Shown here in pieces: positions 10,238-21,833 of a stretch of DNA of 64,000 nt. How positions within the stretch are numbered: the first letter of the stretch is position 1; each line of letters opens with the position of its first letter. The position numbers and the translations under genes were made by a program. The DNA is from Nemophila menziesii (lineage: Eukaryota > Streptophyta > Magnoliopsida > Boraginales > Hydrophyllaceae). The notes beneath the pieces are model-generated. The model ran no database searches. It saw nothing but the letters and a program-made list of their open reading frames with translations, and was not told the origin of the DNA. The stretch lies in contig JARWIR010000003.1 of NCBI GenBank assembly GCA_029959085.1, forward strand, positions 35,389,505 to 35,453,504, given 5' to 3'.

Positions 10238-11076
10238 TAGACAAAACAAAAACAAAATGAAGATGATTTATAAAAATTAAGGTGGATAAGAATTTGCCAC
10301 CTATATACCAATAGAGACTAGTAGACAATTTGTCTAGAGGATCCATTCCCCTATCGTAAACCTCTATTGGTTGAGGTTCGCGAGCCTCACTCCCGAGGAT
10401 GCTAACGCATTGTTTGTTTTGACAAATTCATGTTGCATTCTCTTGCTGATCTAAGGAACTAAACCAGGTGTGGCATGGACATGTTCTCTATTAGCACAAA
10501 ACGGGAGTAATACACATTTGTAGATAAATAATTTCTATATAAATAGAAATACTTATTACAGAACACTTTAAAAAACACAATGAAAAGAATAGGAATAGAT
10601 AAACATCCCAAACGACAATAATATCCTGAAAAATAAAAATCTCTATGAGCAGAGTTAATAATTTAAAGAAAACAACTAAACTCCAAAAATCACAAAACAA
10701 TGAACAAAATGATCTAAAGGAGATAAACAACACATGCTAACCCTAAAGAACAACAAAAGGCCCAAACGACCCAAATGAAAGCAATGCGCGATAACTCCAG
10801 CAGCAAAGCAGCATCGAACTGACAACACAACGACATGTGAAAAACCACTCTGCTCATAATCTGCAAAGACAGAAATAGTAAAACCCAAAACGGGAAACTA
10901 ATAGAAATACACCAGCAAACAATGAACTGTCCAACCCCTTCTAGGAAATCAAAGAAGGAAATCAAAGTACTATCCAAACGCCATACATATACACCTTAAG
11001 GCAACCACCATATATAATACCTGGAGACCGCCAAACACCCTAGCCAACAAGAATTGTTACTCTAGTGCATACAATC

Positions 11077-12416
11077 TTATGCTTCCTTTGATGTTTCAAT
11101 ATAAAAGAGTTCTGGGCCTACAGATCCAATGTTGTCTAAATTTACAGGATATTGATCTATCTCTTCGCTCCATGGATTCATCTCCTCGAGATCAATAGTT
11201 CTCAGTGCCTTCCAAATTAAACTACTAGACATGAAGCCAGATCCAAAGGCAATTTGCCATAAAAGATCACCTTTCTTGATCCTACCTTTAGCCTCACTAT
11301 AAGCAATCTCATACCACACTGAACTACTTGATGTATTTCCATATCTATATAAAGTCATTCTAGGTGCTTCCATTGTAGTATCATTAAACCCCAACACTTT
11401 TTGTAGTTCGTCCAACAATGGTTTCCCTCCTACATGTGGGAAAAAATGATCAACACATTTACTAAATTTTGGTACATATCGTGACACCTTGGAACTCTCG
11501 AAATTGGGAAATGCTCGACCTCTGACTATTAATTTACATAACTCATTGAACTGTTTAACTAATGAGTGTTTCAAAAAGTTAATTTTTTCAGATAGGGGAA
11601 GAATTAAGGGAGCTAGAATGGTAAGATTTGATTCTAGTGAAGTTTTTGCTACAATCAAAATGTTTTTAGATAGAGTAACCCCAATGAAACCATCATTATC
11701 TTCTTCTTGGCAAATAGTGTTGTATGCAATATCAGAGCTAGAGGTGACATGGATAGTATGGATTAGTTGGTATTTTGATAAATTGCTCTTTGTTGAACTA
11801 TTTGAAAGTAGTATTGCTGCTGCACCAAGGCGGAAAAGGCAATTTAGTGCCATTTTCGATCGATCCTTTCCTAAGTAAACATTTTGACTAAGGTTTTCAG
11901 TACTCACCACTAAAGCATATGTCTCACGGTGCACCTGCATGGAACATATATATAGTTCAGCTTCAGATTTCAAGTGCATATGCATGATGCATGTAATTAT
12001 AATTAAATGTAAAGAAGATTACCTGAAGGAGCTGATTGGCTAGACCTATGGCAATAAGTCCAGCACTGCAACCCATCCCTGTTAGATTATAGGTTGCTAT
12101 ACTATCATTAAGCTTGTAGCGATGCACTATCATGTCCGAAAGAGATGGAACAACGTTAAAGATAGAGCAGTTGACGATTAATATCCCTATCTTATCGCAT
12201 GCAACATTGGTTTTTGCCAGTAGCTCGTTTATGGCACCAAACATCATCATTTCTGCCTCTTCCCTTGAATCTTCCGTTGATGGATCATATGGTTCTCTTA
12301 GCATAGCTTCTGATACGTACGCTGAGTCTCCTAGGCCTGCTTTATACATTCCGTTTTTTAAAAAATCTTCATCTTTTTCAGTGAAGTTTGGCAGTTGTTT
12401 GCGCAATCCGTCGAGA
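11077..12416 (-). pseudogene. 3-ketoacyl-CoA synthase, 5'-truncated by the CACTA element
   Basis: KCS enzymes condense malonyl-CoA with long acyl-CoA in the first step of very-long-chain fatty acid elongation, at the ER membrane. Two exons are seen: 12416-12023 (about 131 codons) and 11934-11077 (285 codons and stop), joined in phase 0 across an 88-bp GT-AG intron (11935-12022). Exon 1 has the active-site cysteine in TGMGCSAGLIAIGLA. Exon 2 has the expected histidine in FFPHVGGKPLLDE and the asparagine in RYGNTSSSSVWYE, followed by the C-terminal FGSGF block. No stop or frameshift appears in the 416 codons left. The usual N-terminal membrane part and about 80-100 residues are missing, cut exactly at the CACTA terminus, so the product cannot be a normal KCS. 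Confidence 0.85.
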
Positions 12417-12760
12417 CACTACTCCGCGTCAAGCTTCTAGCGACTACACGAGTAGTCGCTAGAATTTAAAAAAGTAGTCGCTAGATGTGGGATCAAGGTT
12501 CTAGCGACTACAAGTAGTCGCTAGAATCTTGTCGTTAGAACGTAACCCTTACGACTACTGGGCAATACGTAGTCGTTAGAGCTTGGGTCCATATTAACGA
12601 CTACGTAGTAGTCGCTAGAGAACGCCATTACTAGCGACTACTTTGTAGTCGACAATAGTGGACAACACTAACGACTACAATGTAGTCGTTAGTTACTAAT
12701 GATTTGGCGACTACTATTATTATTCATTAACGACTACAATGTAGTCGTTAATAATAATTT
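12417..12760. promoter_or_regulatory. Left terminal repeat and subterminal motif array of CACTA
   Basis: Terminal CACTACTCC plus about a dozen copies of the TAGCGACTAC motif, many as palindromic pairs such as TAGCGACTAC..GTAGTCGCTA. A few have T in place of C (TAACGACTAC). In En/Spm such motifs bind the element's TnpA-type protein to bring the ends together. 12760-13135 has no gene; it is AT-rich, with short repeats of CAAGCCAGGTCAAAGTCAAA near 12990-13030. Confidence 0.8.
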
Positions 12761-13135
12761 TTTATTTTTAAAAAAAAATAAAAAAACACAATTTTCGAAT
12801 TTTTTTTAATTGCATTACTGTAATTAAAAAATATTCGAAAATCATATTTTTTTATTTTTTTTTAAAAATAAAAAATATTAAAATAATAATAAAATTAACA
12901 ATTCTAAATAATTAATTTAATTAAAATATAAAATTAACAATTCTAAATAATTAATTAAAATATAAAATTAAACCAAATTCAAACCCGGTCAAGCCAGGTC
13001 AAAGTCAAACCTGGTCAAGCCAGGTAAAAGTCACCAAACATTAAATCATTACATAAGTCACCAAAAAAAGTAATAAAGTCTTAATACAAACCCAAATAAT
13101 CCGAATAGTCTCAAAATAAAATAATTAAAACATCA

Positions 13136-14879
13136 CTAAAATCCTCGGCGTCTATAGAGGTCCTCCTCATTCCCGGGCACGTAATCATCTTCATCCAAAT
13201 CAACATCCATATCAACATCTTCACCGCTGCTACTACTATCATCGTCTGAGTCTTCTGAGTCATCGCTAGGAGGAGTGGGGCCCGCACTCATAGGCTGGAA
13301 GGGGGCCTCGCCTTTATCCGCCCTCAACTGATTAACGTATGCGATGGCATCATTCACAGTAGCCATCGAGAAAGCTGCAGGCGCGGTGCTAGTAGAATCT
13401 TCAGGGCGGGGGAATGGGGGAAGACCGCTGGACACTCGGAGCTCGTTAATAGCCGCCATCATCTCCTCGTGTTGCTCGTTCCGGGCTGGAGTAGTCTTAG
13501 CCTTGTTTTTCGATTTTCCCGGACGGCCAATGCCCGGAATAAAGCTCCTCTTCGGTGACCCAACCTCCTTCGCGGTCTTCCTCACGTAATCGACTTGCTC
13601 CTTCTGACTCATTCCTCCCCAATCGCCTGACTCTGATTGACTTTGACTCACCTTCTCCTTCATCGCGTCCTTGAGCAATTTCTGTTACATAAAAAACAAT
13701 ATATCAATTAAATTTGATAATAAATGAAAAAAATAATTAAAACAATCTAATAAAGAATAACTTACATCGGCTCTTTCGTACCCCACCGACCTCCACTCTT
13801 TCGTCTTCTTTGTCTTCCCCACCACCTCGTAAAACGCACCCATAGGCGGAATCGGGATGTCTTGTTGGGTAGACTCGTCCCTTATCACCAGATGCCCTCC
13901 CGGGATTAATTCTTCACCCTGTTTCAATAAAATAAAGAATATTCAAAATAAATTATAAATTAATAAAAAAAATTACTTAAATAAAAAATTACCTCGTATA
14001 GCATATCCCGAGTTCGGGAATACCTCCTCGACCCCGCTCCACTCTTGTTTTTCTGCTTTTCTCGATTCTTTTTATTCTCTTTTGCTTGATTCTGAAAAAA
14101 TATAAAATTCAATTATTATTACAAACTATTATAATTTTAAATATATACTAAAATTAAAAATCATCAAGATTTTACCTTAGCTTTTCTTGAACTCCAATAC
14201 TCGCAGCACTTAGCCCACACCTCATCTGACAACCAATCCGGCTTTATACCCTTTTTCCAATAATACTTCTTCACGTTGTATTTGTAATCCTTAAACCTCA
14301 TCCTCATTGTATCGTCCAAATTCCCAAAAATCTTGTTACAATCTTTCCTCTTTTTCCAATCATTTATGTTAAAATATTTCTGTAAAAAAAATACATTATT
14401 TAAATTTAAAAAAGAATAATAAATTAAGTTAAAAAATAAATTAACAGTTAAATTAAATACCGATAATCTCTTAATAACAGCTTTTTTGTCCGCCTCCGGC
14501 ACCTTTCTCCAAAACGGGTGATAGGGCGGAATCCTCTCTCGTACTGCGATTCCAATAACTTGAGAAACGTGGTGCCCGTACTTGCCCGAAGGACTCCACG
14601 TGTCGTCTAACGCACAAAAGTTGACTGGCAAAGGCCACCCAACTTCCTTCAATGCCTTCATCGCAGTCTTCAAGGCACCTCCACCCCTTGTTCTCCGTCT
14701 AGGGGGATCTGTTTTAACATTAGATTAATTATTAGTGACTATTTTTTAACAAAGTATTTAACTGGATTTGTTTATTTACCTGGCTGGTTTGCACAGTCGG
14801 CTAGGTTCCGGTTAGGATTCCGGCTTGGGTCCCTACCCCCACCGTCCCCTTCGTGGTGTCGTGACATCACATCGGCCAT
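13136..14879 (-). CDS. Second CACTA gene, TnpA-like DNA-binding/accessory protein
   Basis: Six exons can be set from GT-AG borders with continuous frame: 14879-14780, 14708-14461, 14379-14176, 14091-13993, 13918-13766 and 13681-13136, about 449 residues. The start is the ATG at 14877-14879 (MADVMSRHHEGDGG). Exons 2-3 carry the conserved part (WPLPVNFCALDDTW, then KIFGNLDDTMRMRFKDYK, then DWLSDEVWAKCCEYW), which resembles the plant En/Spm second-protein family (Transposase_24-like). The last exon has a basic patch (GRPGKSKNKAK) and a very acidic tail (DVDMDVDLDEDDYV). In En/Spm the counterpart binds subterminal motifs and can repress the element's promoter. Exact family membership is inferred. 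Confidence 0.75.
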
Positions 14880-16059
14880 CTAGCAATTTATAGATTAATT
14901 AAAATACGGAATAAAAAATAACATAAAAAATACTAAATTATTACATCACAAAAAATAAAAAACATGAAAATAAAATTAAATAAATTATTACAATCATAAA
15001 TAAAATAAACTAAATTCCCTATATTTTTTTAAATTGCATAAAATTCCCTTTATTTTTAAAAAATGCATAAAAATCCATATTTTATTTGTTAAAAATTCCA
15101 TACATATTCCTATATATTTTTTTAAATTGCATAATAGTCCTTATTTAATTTTTCTAAAATTGCATAAATATTTTTGTAAATTGCATAAAAGTCCCTAAAG
15201 TCCATATTTAATTTTCTTAAATAGCATAAAAATGCCTAAATATTTTTAAATGTCATGAAAGTCCATATGTAGTTTTAAATTGCATAAAAGTCCCTATCAT
15301 AATTTTTTTTTAATTGCCTAAAGGTCCCTAAGTTATTTTTAACACAATTTTTAACACAATTTCATTCTAACACATTTTTTAACATAATTTTTGCACTTTT
15401 AAGCATCAAAATTTACTAAGAATGATAACAAAAATTAACAAAAATATCAATAAATCATCATAATTAATTTTTCATCATAAACCATGAATTACATGCTCAA
15501 AATAACAAAAATGAATCACTAATAACACCTACTATATTCGGATTTAACAATCATACACCAAAAAAATGGAAAAAATTTAATTAGCTTTCAAAAACTATTT
15601 TTTTAAGGGTTTTAACATCAATTTTTCGTTTAAACAATTCATAGAACACTCTAATTACACCCTACTATATTCGGAATTAATAATAACATGTAATCATCAA
15701 AGAAAAAAAACCAAAAAAAATTGACATGAAAATTAAAAATCAAAAATTGGTTGAAATACTAACCTTTTTGGATGAAATTGGAGTTGATTTGGTGTTGAAT
15801 CCATGCCATTTAGATTCGGATTGAAACACAAACAAAAAAAATTTAATTAGAAATGTAAAAATGGAGGAAAAAGGCTTAATCTAAGAGTAAAAATGGAATA
15901 GAATGATAAATGGTGTTGGATTTGCTTACCTTTGTTGAAGATTTGATGCTAGAATCGGCCCTTGGAGTGGTTTTTTAATGGAGCTCTCGTTTTTTTGAGT
16001 TTTGGAAGAAAGAATAAGACTGAAAATGGAGCTCTCGGGTTAGATATAGGGTTTTTTTT
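14880..16059 (-). promoter_or_regulatory. 5' leader/upstream region of the TnpA-like gene
   Basis: No ORF. AT-rich, with imperfect copies of AATTGCATAAAAGTCCCT between about 15015 and 15320. A pyrimidine tract on the minus strand could belong to a leader intron, but no exon can be fixed. Confidence 0.35.
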
Positions 16060-16340
16060 CTAGCGACTACTTTTTGTAGTCGCTAGATCAAAAAAAGTAG
16101 TCGCTAGAATGAATATTGACCACGTCAACGAGTCTTTAGCGACTACAATGTAGTCGCTAGAGTGAAAAGTAAAACGCGTGTACATTGAGGGGGCGGGAAA
16201 ACTGACCGCCATGGGTTTGGGGAATTTATTTCGACGTCTAGCGACTACATTGTAGTCGCTAGTGCTAAAGAATCATTAGCGACTAGTTCATGTACAAGAA
16301 CTAGTCGCTATAAGTTAAATGTAGTCGCTAGATAATTTTT
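16060..16340. promoter_or_regulatory. Internal cluster of CACTA subterminal motif
   Basis: About nine copies of TAGCGACTAC/GTAGTCGCTA, several as palindromic pairs, in the middle of the element and 1.2-1.5 kb upstream of the TnpA-like start codon. No CACTA terminal sequence is seen beside them, so this is not simply the end of a nested element. A GC-richer patch (GGGGGCGGGAAAACTGACC, near 16190) sits inside. Confidence 0.7.
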
Positions 16341-16440
16341 TTTTTTTTTTTAAAATAAACTAAACACTAAACAATTATGCAATATTTTAATTCAATACCA
16401 AATAAACATTTAAAATAAACTAAACACTAAACAATTATGC

Positions 16441-17022
16441 AAGTTTCGAGTCAAAGTTAAGTGTTTCGAGTCAAAGTTAAGTGTTTATGGTCAAAGTTGA
16501 GTGTTCATGGTCAAAGTTGAGTGTTTAGAGTCAAAGTTAAGTGTTTAGAGTCAAAGTTAAGTGTTTATGGTCAAAGTTGAGTGTTTATGGTCAAAGTTAA
16601 GTGTTTAGAGTCAAAGTTAAGTGTTTATGGTCAAAGTTAAGTGTTTATGGTCAAAGTTAAGTGTTTAGAGTCAAAGTTAAGTGTTTATGGTCAAAGTTGA
16701 GTGTTCATGGTCAAAGTTAAGTGTTTATGGTCAAAGTTGAGTGTTCATGGTCAAAGTTGAGTGTTTAGAGTCAAAGTTGAGTGTTTAGAGTCAAAGTTAA
16801 GTGTTTATGGTCAAAGTTAAGTGTTTATGGTCAAAGTTAAGTGTTTAGAGTCAAAGTTAAGTGTTTATGGTCAAAGTTGAGTGTTCATGGTCAAAGTTAA
16901 GTGTTTATGGTCAAAGTTGAGTGTTTAGAGTCAAAGTTAAGTGTTTATGGTCAAAGTTGAGTGTTTATGGTCAAAGTTAAGTGTTTAGAGTCAAAGTTAA
17001 GTGTTTATGGTCAAACTTTAGA
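16441..17022. repeat. 20-bp tandem array, 29 W-box cores
   Basis: Twenty-nine units, each holding TCAAAGTTAAGTGTTTATGG or a close variant, in exact 20-bp register from 16451 on. The variable part alternates between TTTATGG, TTCATGG, TTTAGAG and TTTCGAG. Every unit has GGTCAA or AGTCAA, the complement of TTGACC/TTGACT (WRKY-factor W-box). The array lies between the 3' end of TNP2 and the internal motif cluster. It is preceded by an imperfect direct repeat around AAACTAAACACTAAACAATT (16350-16440). Confidence 0.9.
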
Positions 17023-17065
17023 GTCAAAATGTTTTAATACAAATAATCCCAAAAAAAAAAAACTC

Positions 17066-20000
17066 CTACTCAGAATCATATCCACTAACAACTATAGGTT
17101 CGCCATCACTATCAACCTCAATGGGTTCTTCCTCATCACCGTACTCATCCAAGGTGTCATCTTCAATGTCCTCGTTTTCATCAACAACCGTTTCAAAATT
17201 CAAAGCAACAAAAAAATGAGCAGGGTCAATCTCGATCTCCTCAGTGGATGCCAAGTTCACCGGATCGGAAATCGTCTCGGTATTCACTAAAGGGATATCG
17301 ACACTCGTATCCCCACCAGTGGGCATTGACTCTGCACCCCATAACTCAGGACTCCATCCATGTCTATCATTGAGTTCCCAAACTACTTTCCAACCTTTTT
17401 GTGATTTCCTTAAACTAATATCGTCTATGTAAAAAACTTTTTTTGCTTGAGTAGCTAAGATGTACGGCTCTGATTGCCAAAAAAAATTAGACGTGTTGAC
17501 AAGAGTTACCCCATGCTCTTTCCTCGGTTTACTCGTTTTATACCAATTACACTCGAACAGCACAACAGAACAGTCATCGTCATATGTGATCTCTACAACC
17601 TTGACCAATTCACCGTAAAACGGTGTTCCATTGTAGATGGCGGATACCCCGTAATCTTGTGTCACCCTTGTTTCACCCTTTCCTTTAGTGACCCATTTAA
17701 CACCATTCACAACACATGAATCGTACTTATAAACTGCACCATGAGACTTACTGGCCAATGAAATCATCTCACTTGTAGCGAATGCATCACCTTCTTTTTC
17801 CATTTCATAAACCTACAAGCATAAACAGTTATAACAATGTTTCCTAAAATAGAGTATTAATTTTGTATTTGAATGGATCTATACCTTATGCAGAAACCAG
17901 TCTCGGAAATTTTGCCGGTGTTTCCTAGCTTTTTCGTCTGGGGAACCCGCTAACGTGGCTTTGTGTTCTCTGCACATTTGACGATCAACAATGAATTAAC
18001 ATTTATTAAATAAATTGAATAAACAATTAATAAATAAATTGAAACCTTACGTCATCAAATGTTGGATTTCATCGCAATTAAGGAGGATATACCAGTCGAT
18101 TTGCTCCTTCTCGTTGTAATGCAAATTACCATACTCTTTTTTACCTATAGGAATACATTGGCTCTTAAATACGGACAAATCTTTAGGTTGAGCTTCGATA
18201 TCGGGATATCTACCCGGATCATTAAACTTTGTTTTTTCTTCTTTAAGGTAACGCGATATGAATGTCAAAGTCTCCTCTACAACGTATCCCTCGGCGATTG
18301 AACCCTCTGGCCTAGCCGGGTTTCGTATGTACTCCTTTAATTTCTTTAGATACCGCTCAAACGGGTACATCCAACGCATCTGAACCGGTCCCCCTAACAA
18401 AGCCTCGTCGTATAAATGAATGACCAAGTGGATCATTATATCGAAAAACGCGGGAGGTAAAATCATCTCCAGTCTACACATAACTTCAATCACTTTCTTC
18501 TTCTCCTTTTCTAACTTTTTCCGACTCAGATTTTTATTACACACAACTCGAAACACGTTAGCTAGCCCGATAATCGCGTCACTTATCGCTTTGTCTTCGA
18601 AAAGCCCTGGGAGACTAGCCACGAATAGGTACTGCATCATCACGTGACAGTCGTGAGATTTCATTCCTACAATCTTGCCTAAGTCGCTTTGAACGTTATT
18701 TCTCAAACTCGATGCGAATCCATCGGGAAACTTCTGTGCCTTCAGCCAATCAAGAAATACTTTCCTTTTTTCGGTGGTTAACGTATAATTAGCTCGAGGC
18801 ATTACCTTCTTACCATTTTTCTCTTGCAACCACAAATCTGGCCTGATCTTCATTTCCTCGAGATCAATTCTCGCTTTCACGTTGTCTTTGCTAAGTTTTC
18901 CATCAATACCTATTACTGTGCCAAGAAGAGCATCACACACGTTTTTCTCGCAATGCATAACGTCAATGTTATGTTTCAACAGGTTTTCAGACCAATAAGG
19001 TAAACGATAGAAGATACTCTTTTTCTTCCAATTGAATCGCCGATTAACATCTGGCTTCACGATCTTTCCCCCAAAGTCCTTGTGTTTCCCGGGAAACACA
19101 ATGGGAAGGCCATCTAACTGTGTCTGAATATCGGCAGGTTTATATTTCTTCGGTGGTCGCCTATCAGTGGGTTTCTTGTACAAAACTTTTTCGTCTCTGA
19201 AAGGATGTTTGATAGGTAACCAACGTCTGTGGTCGAAGTAAGCAACCCCTTTCTTCACGCTCAATGACGGAGTAGCATCCATGCATTCTGGACAAGCTTT
19301 ATAACCTTGACCCGACCATCCCGAGGTGTATGTCCTAGCGGGAAAATCGTTAGTCGTAGACAACAAACAAACCTTCATAGTAAACTCTTCCTTCTTGTGG
19401 GCATCATAAGTAATAATCCCTTTACCCCACAACTCGCCCAACTCATCTATAACAGGACGAAGAAAGACGTCCATGTCCTTGCCGGGTGAACGGGGTCCCG
19501 GAATCAACAAACAAAGCTGGAATGTCGTCTCCTTCATACACTCCCACGGTGGTAAGTTGTAGACGGTCAATATAACCGGCCACATGCTGTAAGAGTTGTT
19601 TTGCATGGAGAATGGGCAAAAGCCATCGATACCCAAACCCAAGAAGACGTTCCGAGGTTCACTAGCAAACTCGGGATTTAACTGAACGAATCTCTTCCAA
19701 CTATCTCCGTCAACTGGATGACGCAACAAATCTGGATCTGTATTCTTCCCTGTTTGGTGCCAGATCATATTTTCGGCAGTGTGCCTCGAAGCGTAAAGTC
19801 GCTGCAGCCTAGGGGCAATCGGGAAATATCTGAGTTTCTTATGCGCTACTTTCAGACCCTTCTTCGGGTCCCATCTGGATTCATTACATACTGGACACTT
19901 TTCAAGGGAAGCATTTTCCTTGTAAAACAAAGCACAATCGTTCACGCAAACATCGATGGTCTCGTAACCCATACCTAAATTTTTTAACTTCTTGTTGCAC

Positions 20001-20575
20001 GCCTCGTATGAATCGGGCAACGTATGAGGTTTGGGCAACACACGGCATAATAGCTGAAGCAACTCGGTGAAAGACGTGTTAGACCACTTGTTCTTGACCT
20101 TCACGTGCATTAGCTTCGCAATGAAATTTAATGAACTCATGACATCACAACCAGGGTATAACTCGGTCTCTAAATCGGAAAACATCTTTTCGAATTTGTC
20201 ACGAGCTGTACTGTTCGAGTCTGTGATCTCGGTGTCACCAGAATGACCACCAACCTCGTAATTAGGTCTCAAATCATCGTATATATCCAACATTTCATTT
20301 TCTTCATATCGAGTCTCGAGAATATCCTCGGGCTCACCATGCTTTGTCCAAATATCATACGTCTCCAAAAACCCATGCACTAATAGATGTGACCTAACTT
20401 TCTCAACCGTATACCTACGATAATTCGAACACTGATTACACGGACAATAAATTGTGTCTTCACCAGGAGGTCTATTTTTTTCAGCAAAAGCAAGGAATGG
20501 TTCTATCCCCTTAATGAATTCACGCGAAACTTTATGAGCCGTACCAATCCAACTCTTATCAATACCAGAAGCCAT
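17066..20575 (-). CDS. TNP2-type CACTA transposase
   Basis: The enzyme that cuts and joins CACTA ends. Three exons: 20575-18051, 17969-17885 and 17812-17066, with GT-AG introns of 81 and 72 bp and about 1118 residues. The start is the ATG 20573-20575 (MASGIDKSW), the usual beginning of the family. Order of domains: transposase-associated N-terminus with CPCNQC (residues about 5-80); Transposase_21 catalytic region, including GIDGFCPFS and GPRSPGKDMDVFL with candidate acidic residues; a zinc-like CPEC; a DUF4218-like region (MRWMYPFERYLKKLKEYI); and a DUF4216-like part in exon 3 (YDDDCSVVLFECNWY). The tail is acidic. I find no stop or frameshift, so it may be functional. Confidence 0.9.
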
Positions 20576-21480
20576 AGTCAACTATTACAATATGAAAGAA
20601 TACAACATAAATAAAATGAAAAAAAAAATTATTACATCACCAAATAAATACATAAAAATAAAACGAGAAAAAATTATTACATCACCGATTACATAAATGA
20701 ATAAAAAAAAAAATTATTACATCACCGATTAAATAAATAAATATGAAATGAAAAAAATTATTACATCACCGATTAAATAAATAAATATAAAATTAAAAGC
20801 ACACGAAATATCACATCACCAAATAAATGCATAAATATAACATTAAAAGCATACATAATATAGCAACATACAATAATATATCATACAAATATTTATATAT
20901 ATATATATTTATATATATATATATATTTTTATATATATATAAATATATATATATATATAAAAATATATATACTTAATATAATTATTTATAATTCACATGA
21001 AATTAATAAATGAGTATAGATATATACACAATGATATTATATATTTAGCATTAACTATAGAATTGTAATCAATTAAGGAAAGGATGAAAAAGACACATAC
21101 TTTTGGGCAAATTCGGAAGGGAAAATTGATAATTGAGGCGGCCCCACGTTGATGTTTGACCCGGGAAAACTTGCCCACGTGTTGAAATACCTAATAAGTG
21201 ATACTATTTAACATTTACTACACAATTGAATGAAAGTAAAAGATATATTGAAAGAGTTTTATGGAACAAAAAATACCTACTTTTGGCAAGTTTGGAAGTA
21301 AAAATTGATAATTGATGCGGTCCCACTTGATGATTGAACCGGGAAAGCTTTTCAAAGTGTTGGAATAATTTTTAATGATGAATTGTGGAAAAAAATTGGG
21401 AGAGATTTGAGAGAAAGAAAGAGAAGTTATATAATAATGGTGTATTGGGTAAAGCAATTCGCAATTTATTGCTGGAAAAG
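20576..21480 (-). promoter_or_regulatory. Upstream region of TNP2 with simple repeats
   Basis: No gene. 20620-20840 has four or five imperfect copies of a roughly 55-65 bp unit with ATTATTACATCACCGATTAA. 20888-20971 is an AT microsatellite. 21098-21190 and 21276-21370 are direct copies of a segment containing AAAATTGATAATTGA and ACCGGGAAA. The duplicated segment may be promoter-proximal, but no TATA box is certain. Confidence 0.5.
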
Positions 21481-21486
21481 ACGCTA

Positions 21487-21833
21487 CACTACTCGCGACT
21501 ACATAAGTAGTCGCCAAACGTTCACTTGTAGTCGTTATAAATGAGTACTAACGACTACATGAAGTAGTCGTTAAATGATTAACCCACTAGCGACTACACG
21601 TTGGCGGTTGGAAAATAATTAAAAAATACTAAATACCATTATCGACTACTTAATACGTATTAACGACTACAGCATGTAGTCGAAAAAATCAAACATTGTT
21701 AACGACTACTTGGTAGTCGCGAAAAATACCATGTAGTCGTTAGAGATTTGTAGTCGCGAATGCTCCTATCTTTAGCGACTACATGAAGTAGTCGCGGGAA
21801 ATTTAGTCGCTAGAGGCTAATGCGGGAGTAGTG
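21487..21833. promoter_or_regulatory. Right terminal repeat and subterminal motif array of CACTA
   Basis: About a dozen GTAGTCG-type motifs in both orientations (for example GCGACTACATAAGTAGTCGC) and the terminal inverted repeat ending GGGAGTAGTG at 21833. Confidence 0.8.

Larger units (their letters stand above)
8479..10350. mobile_element. Long-TIR foldback / MULE-like non-autonomous element
   Basis: The ends are inverted copies beginning GGGAACGGATCCTCTA (left) and GGGAATGGATCCTCTA (right, reverse complement). Pairing continues inward for about 580 bp: left 8479 to about 9060 with right about 9655-10350, the right arm being interrupted by a MITE at 9710-9858. The short middle (9060-9655) is AT-rich with no coding sequence. 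It is absent from the equivalent place in the right arm of the KCS duplication (near 23070), confirming insertion. No clean target duplication is visible, so superfamily assignment (foldback or TIR-MULE) is open. Confidence 0.75.
8025..12416 (-). repeat. Left arm of KCS-bearing inverted duplication
   Basis: Reverse complement of the right arm (21834-23495) with many substitutions and indels. Matching landmarks: the KCS 3' end (11077-11260 against 21834-22013), the 3' flank with GTTGGCTAGGGTGTT, GCAACATGAATTTGT and GCGTTAGCATCCTC (10400-10450 against 22985-23040), and the stretch around CGATGTGGATAATCACTA (about 8219-8240) and TCTAATTCTACGACGTC (about 8170). The left arm is lengthened by the foldback element 8479-10350 and by a short tail-only insertion at 8382-8394. 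10351-11076 holds only KCS downstream sequence. Confidence 0.85.
12417..21833 (-). mobile_element. CACTA (En/Spm) transposon, apparently complete
   Basis: 9417 bp. The left end reads CACTACTCCGCGTCAAGC and the right end, reverse-complemented, CACTACTCCCGCATTAGCC. Next to each end are dense copies of TAGCGACTAC/GTAGTCGCTA in both orientations, the usual subterminal transposase-binding motif of CACTA elements. Inside, on the minus strand, are a TNP2 transposase (17066-20575) and a second spliced gene (13136-14879), neither with a stop or frameshift. CACTA insertions normally duplicate 3 bp, but here the flanks are aga (left) and caa (right), so this is not a simple insertion. It separates two inverted KCS remnants. 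Confidence 0.9.

Noticed and set aside
10491..10977. Three minus-strand ORFs of 70-87 codons downstream of KCS
   Set aside because: Low-complexity hydrophobic peptides not preserved as frames in the inverted copy at 22020-22980.
11077..12416. KCS as an intact host gene
   Set aside because: The 5' part and membrane anchor are missing exactly at the CACTA end, and no upstream exon is found across the element.
16441..17022. Regular repeats could look like a CRISPR array
   Set aside because: Units are 20 bp head-to-tail with no unique spacers and lie in a plant transposon; this is a minisatellite.
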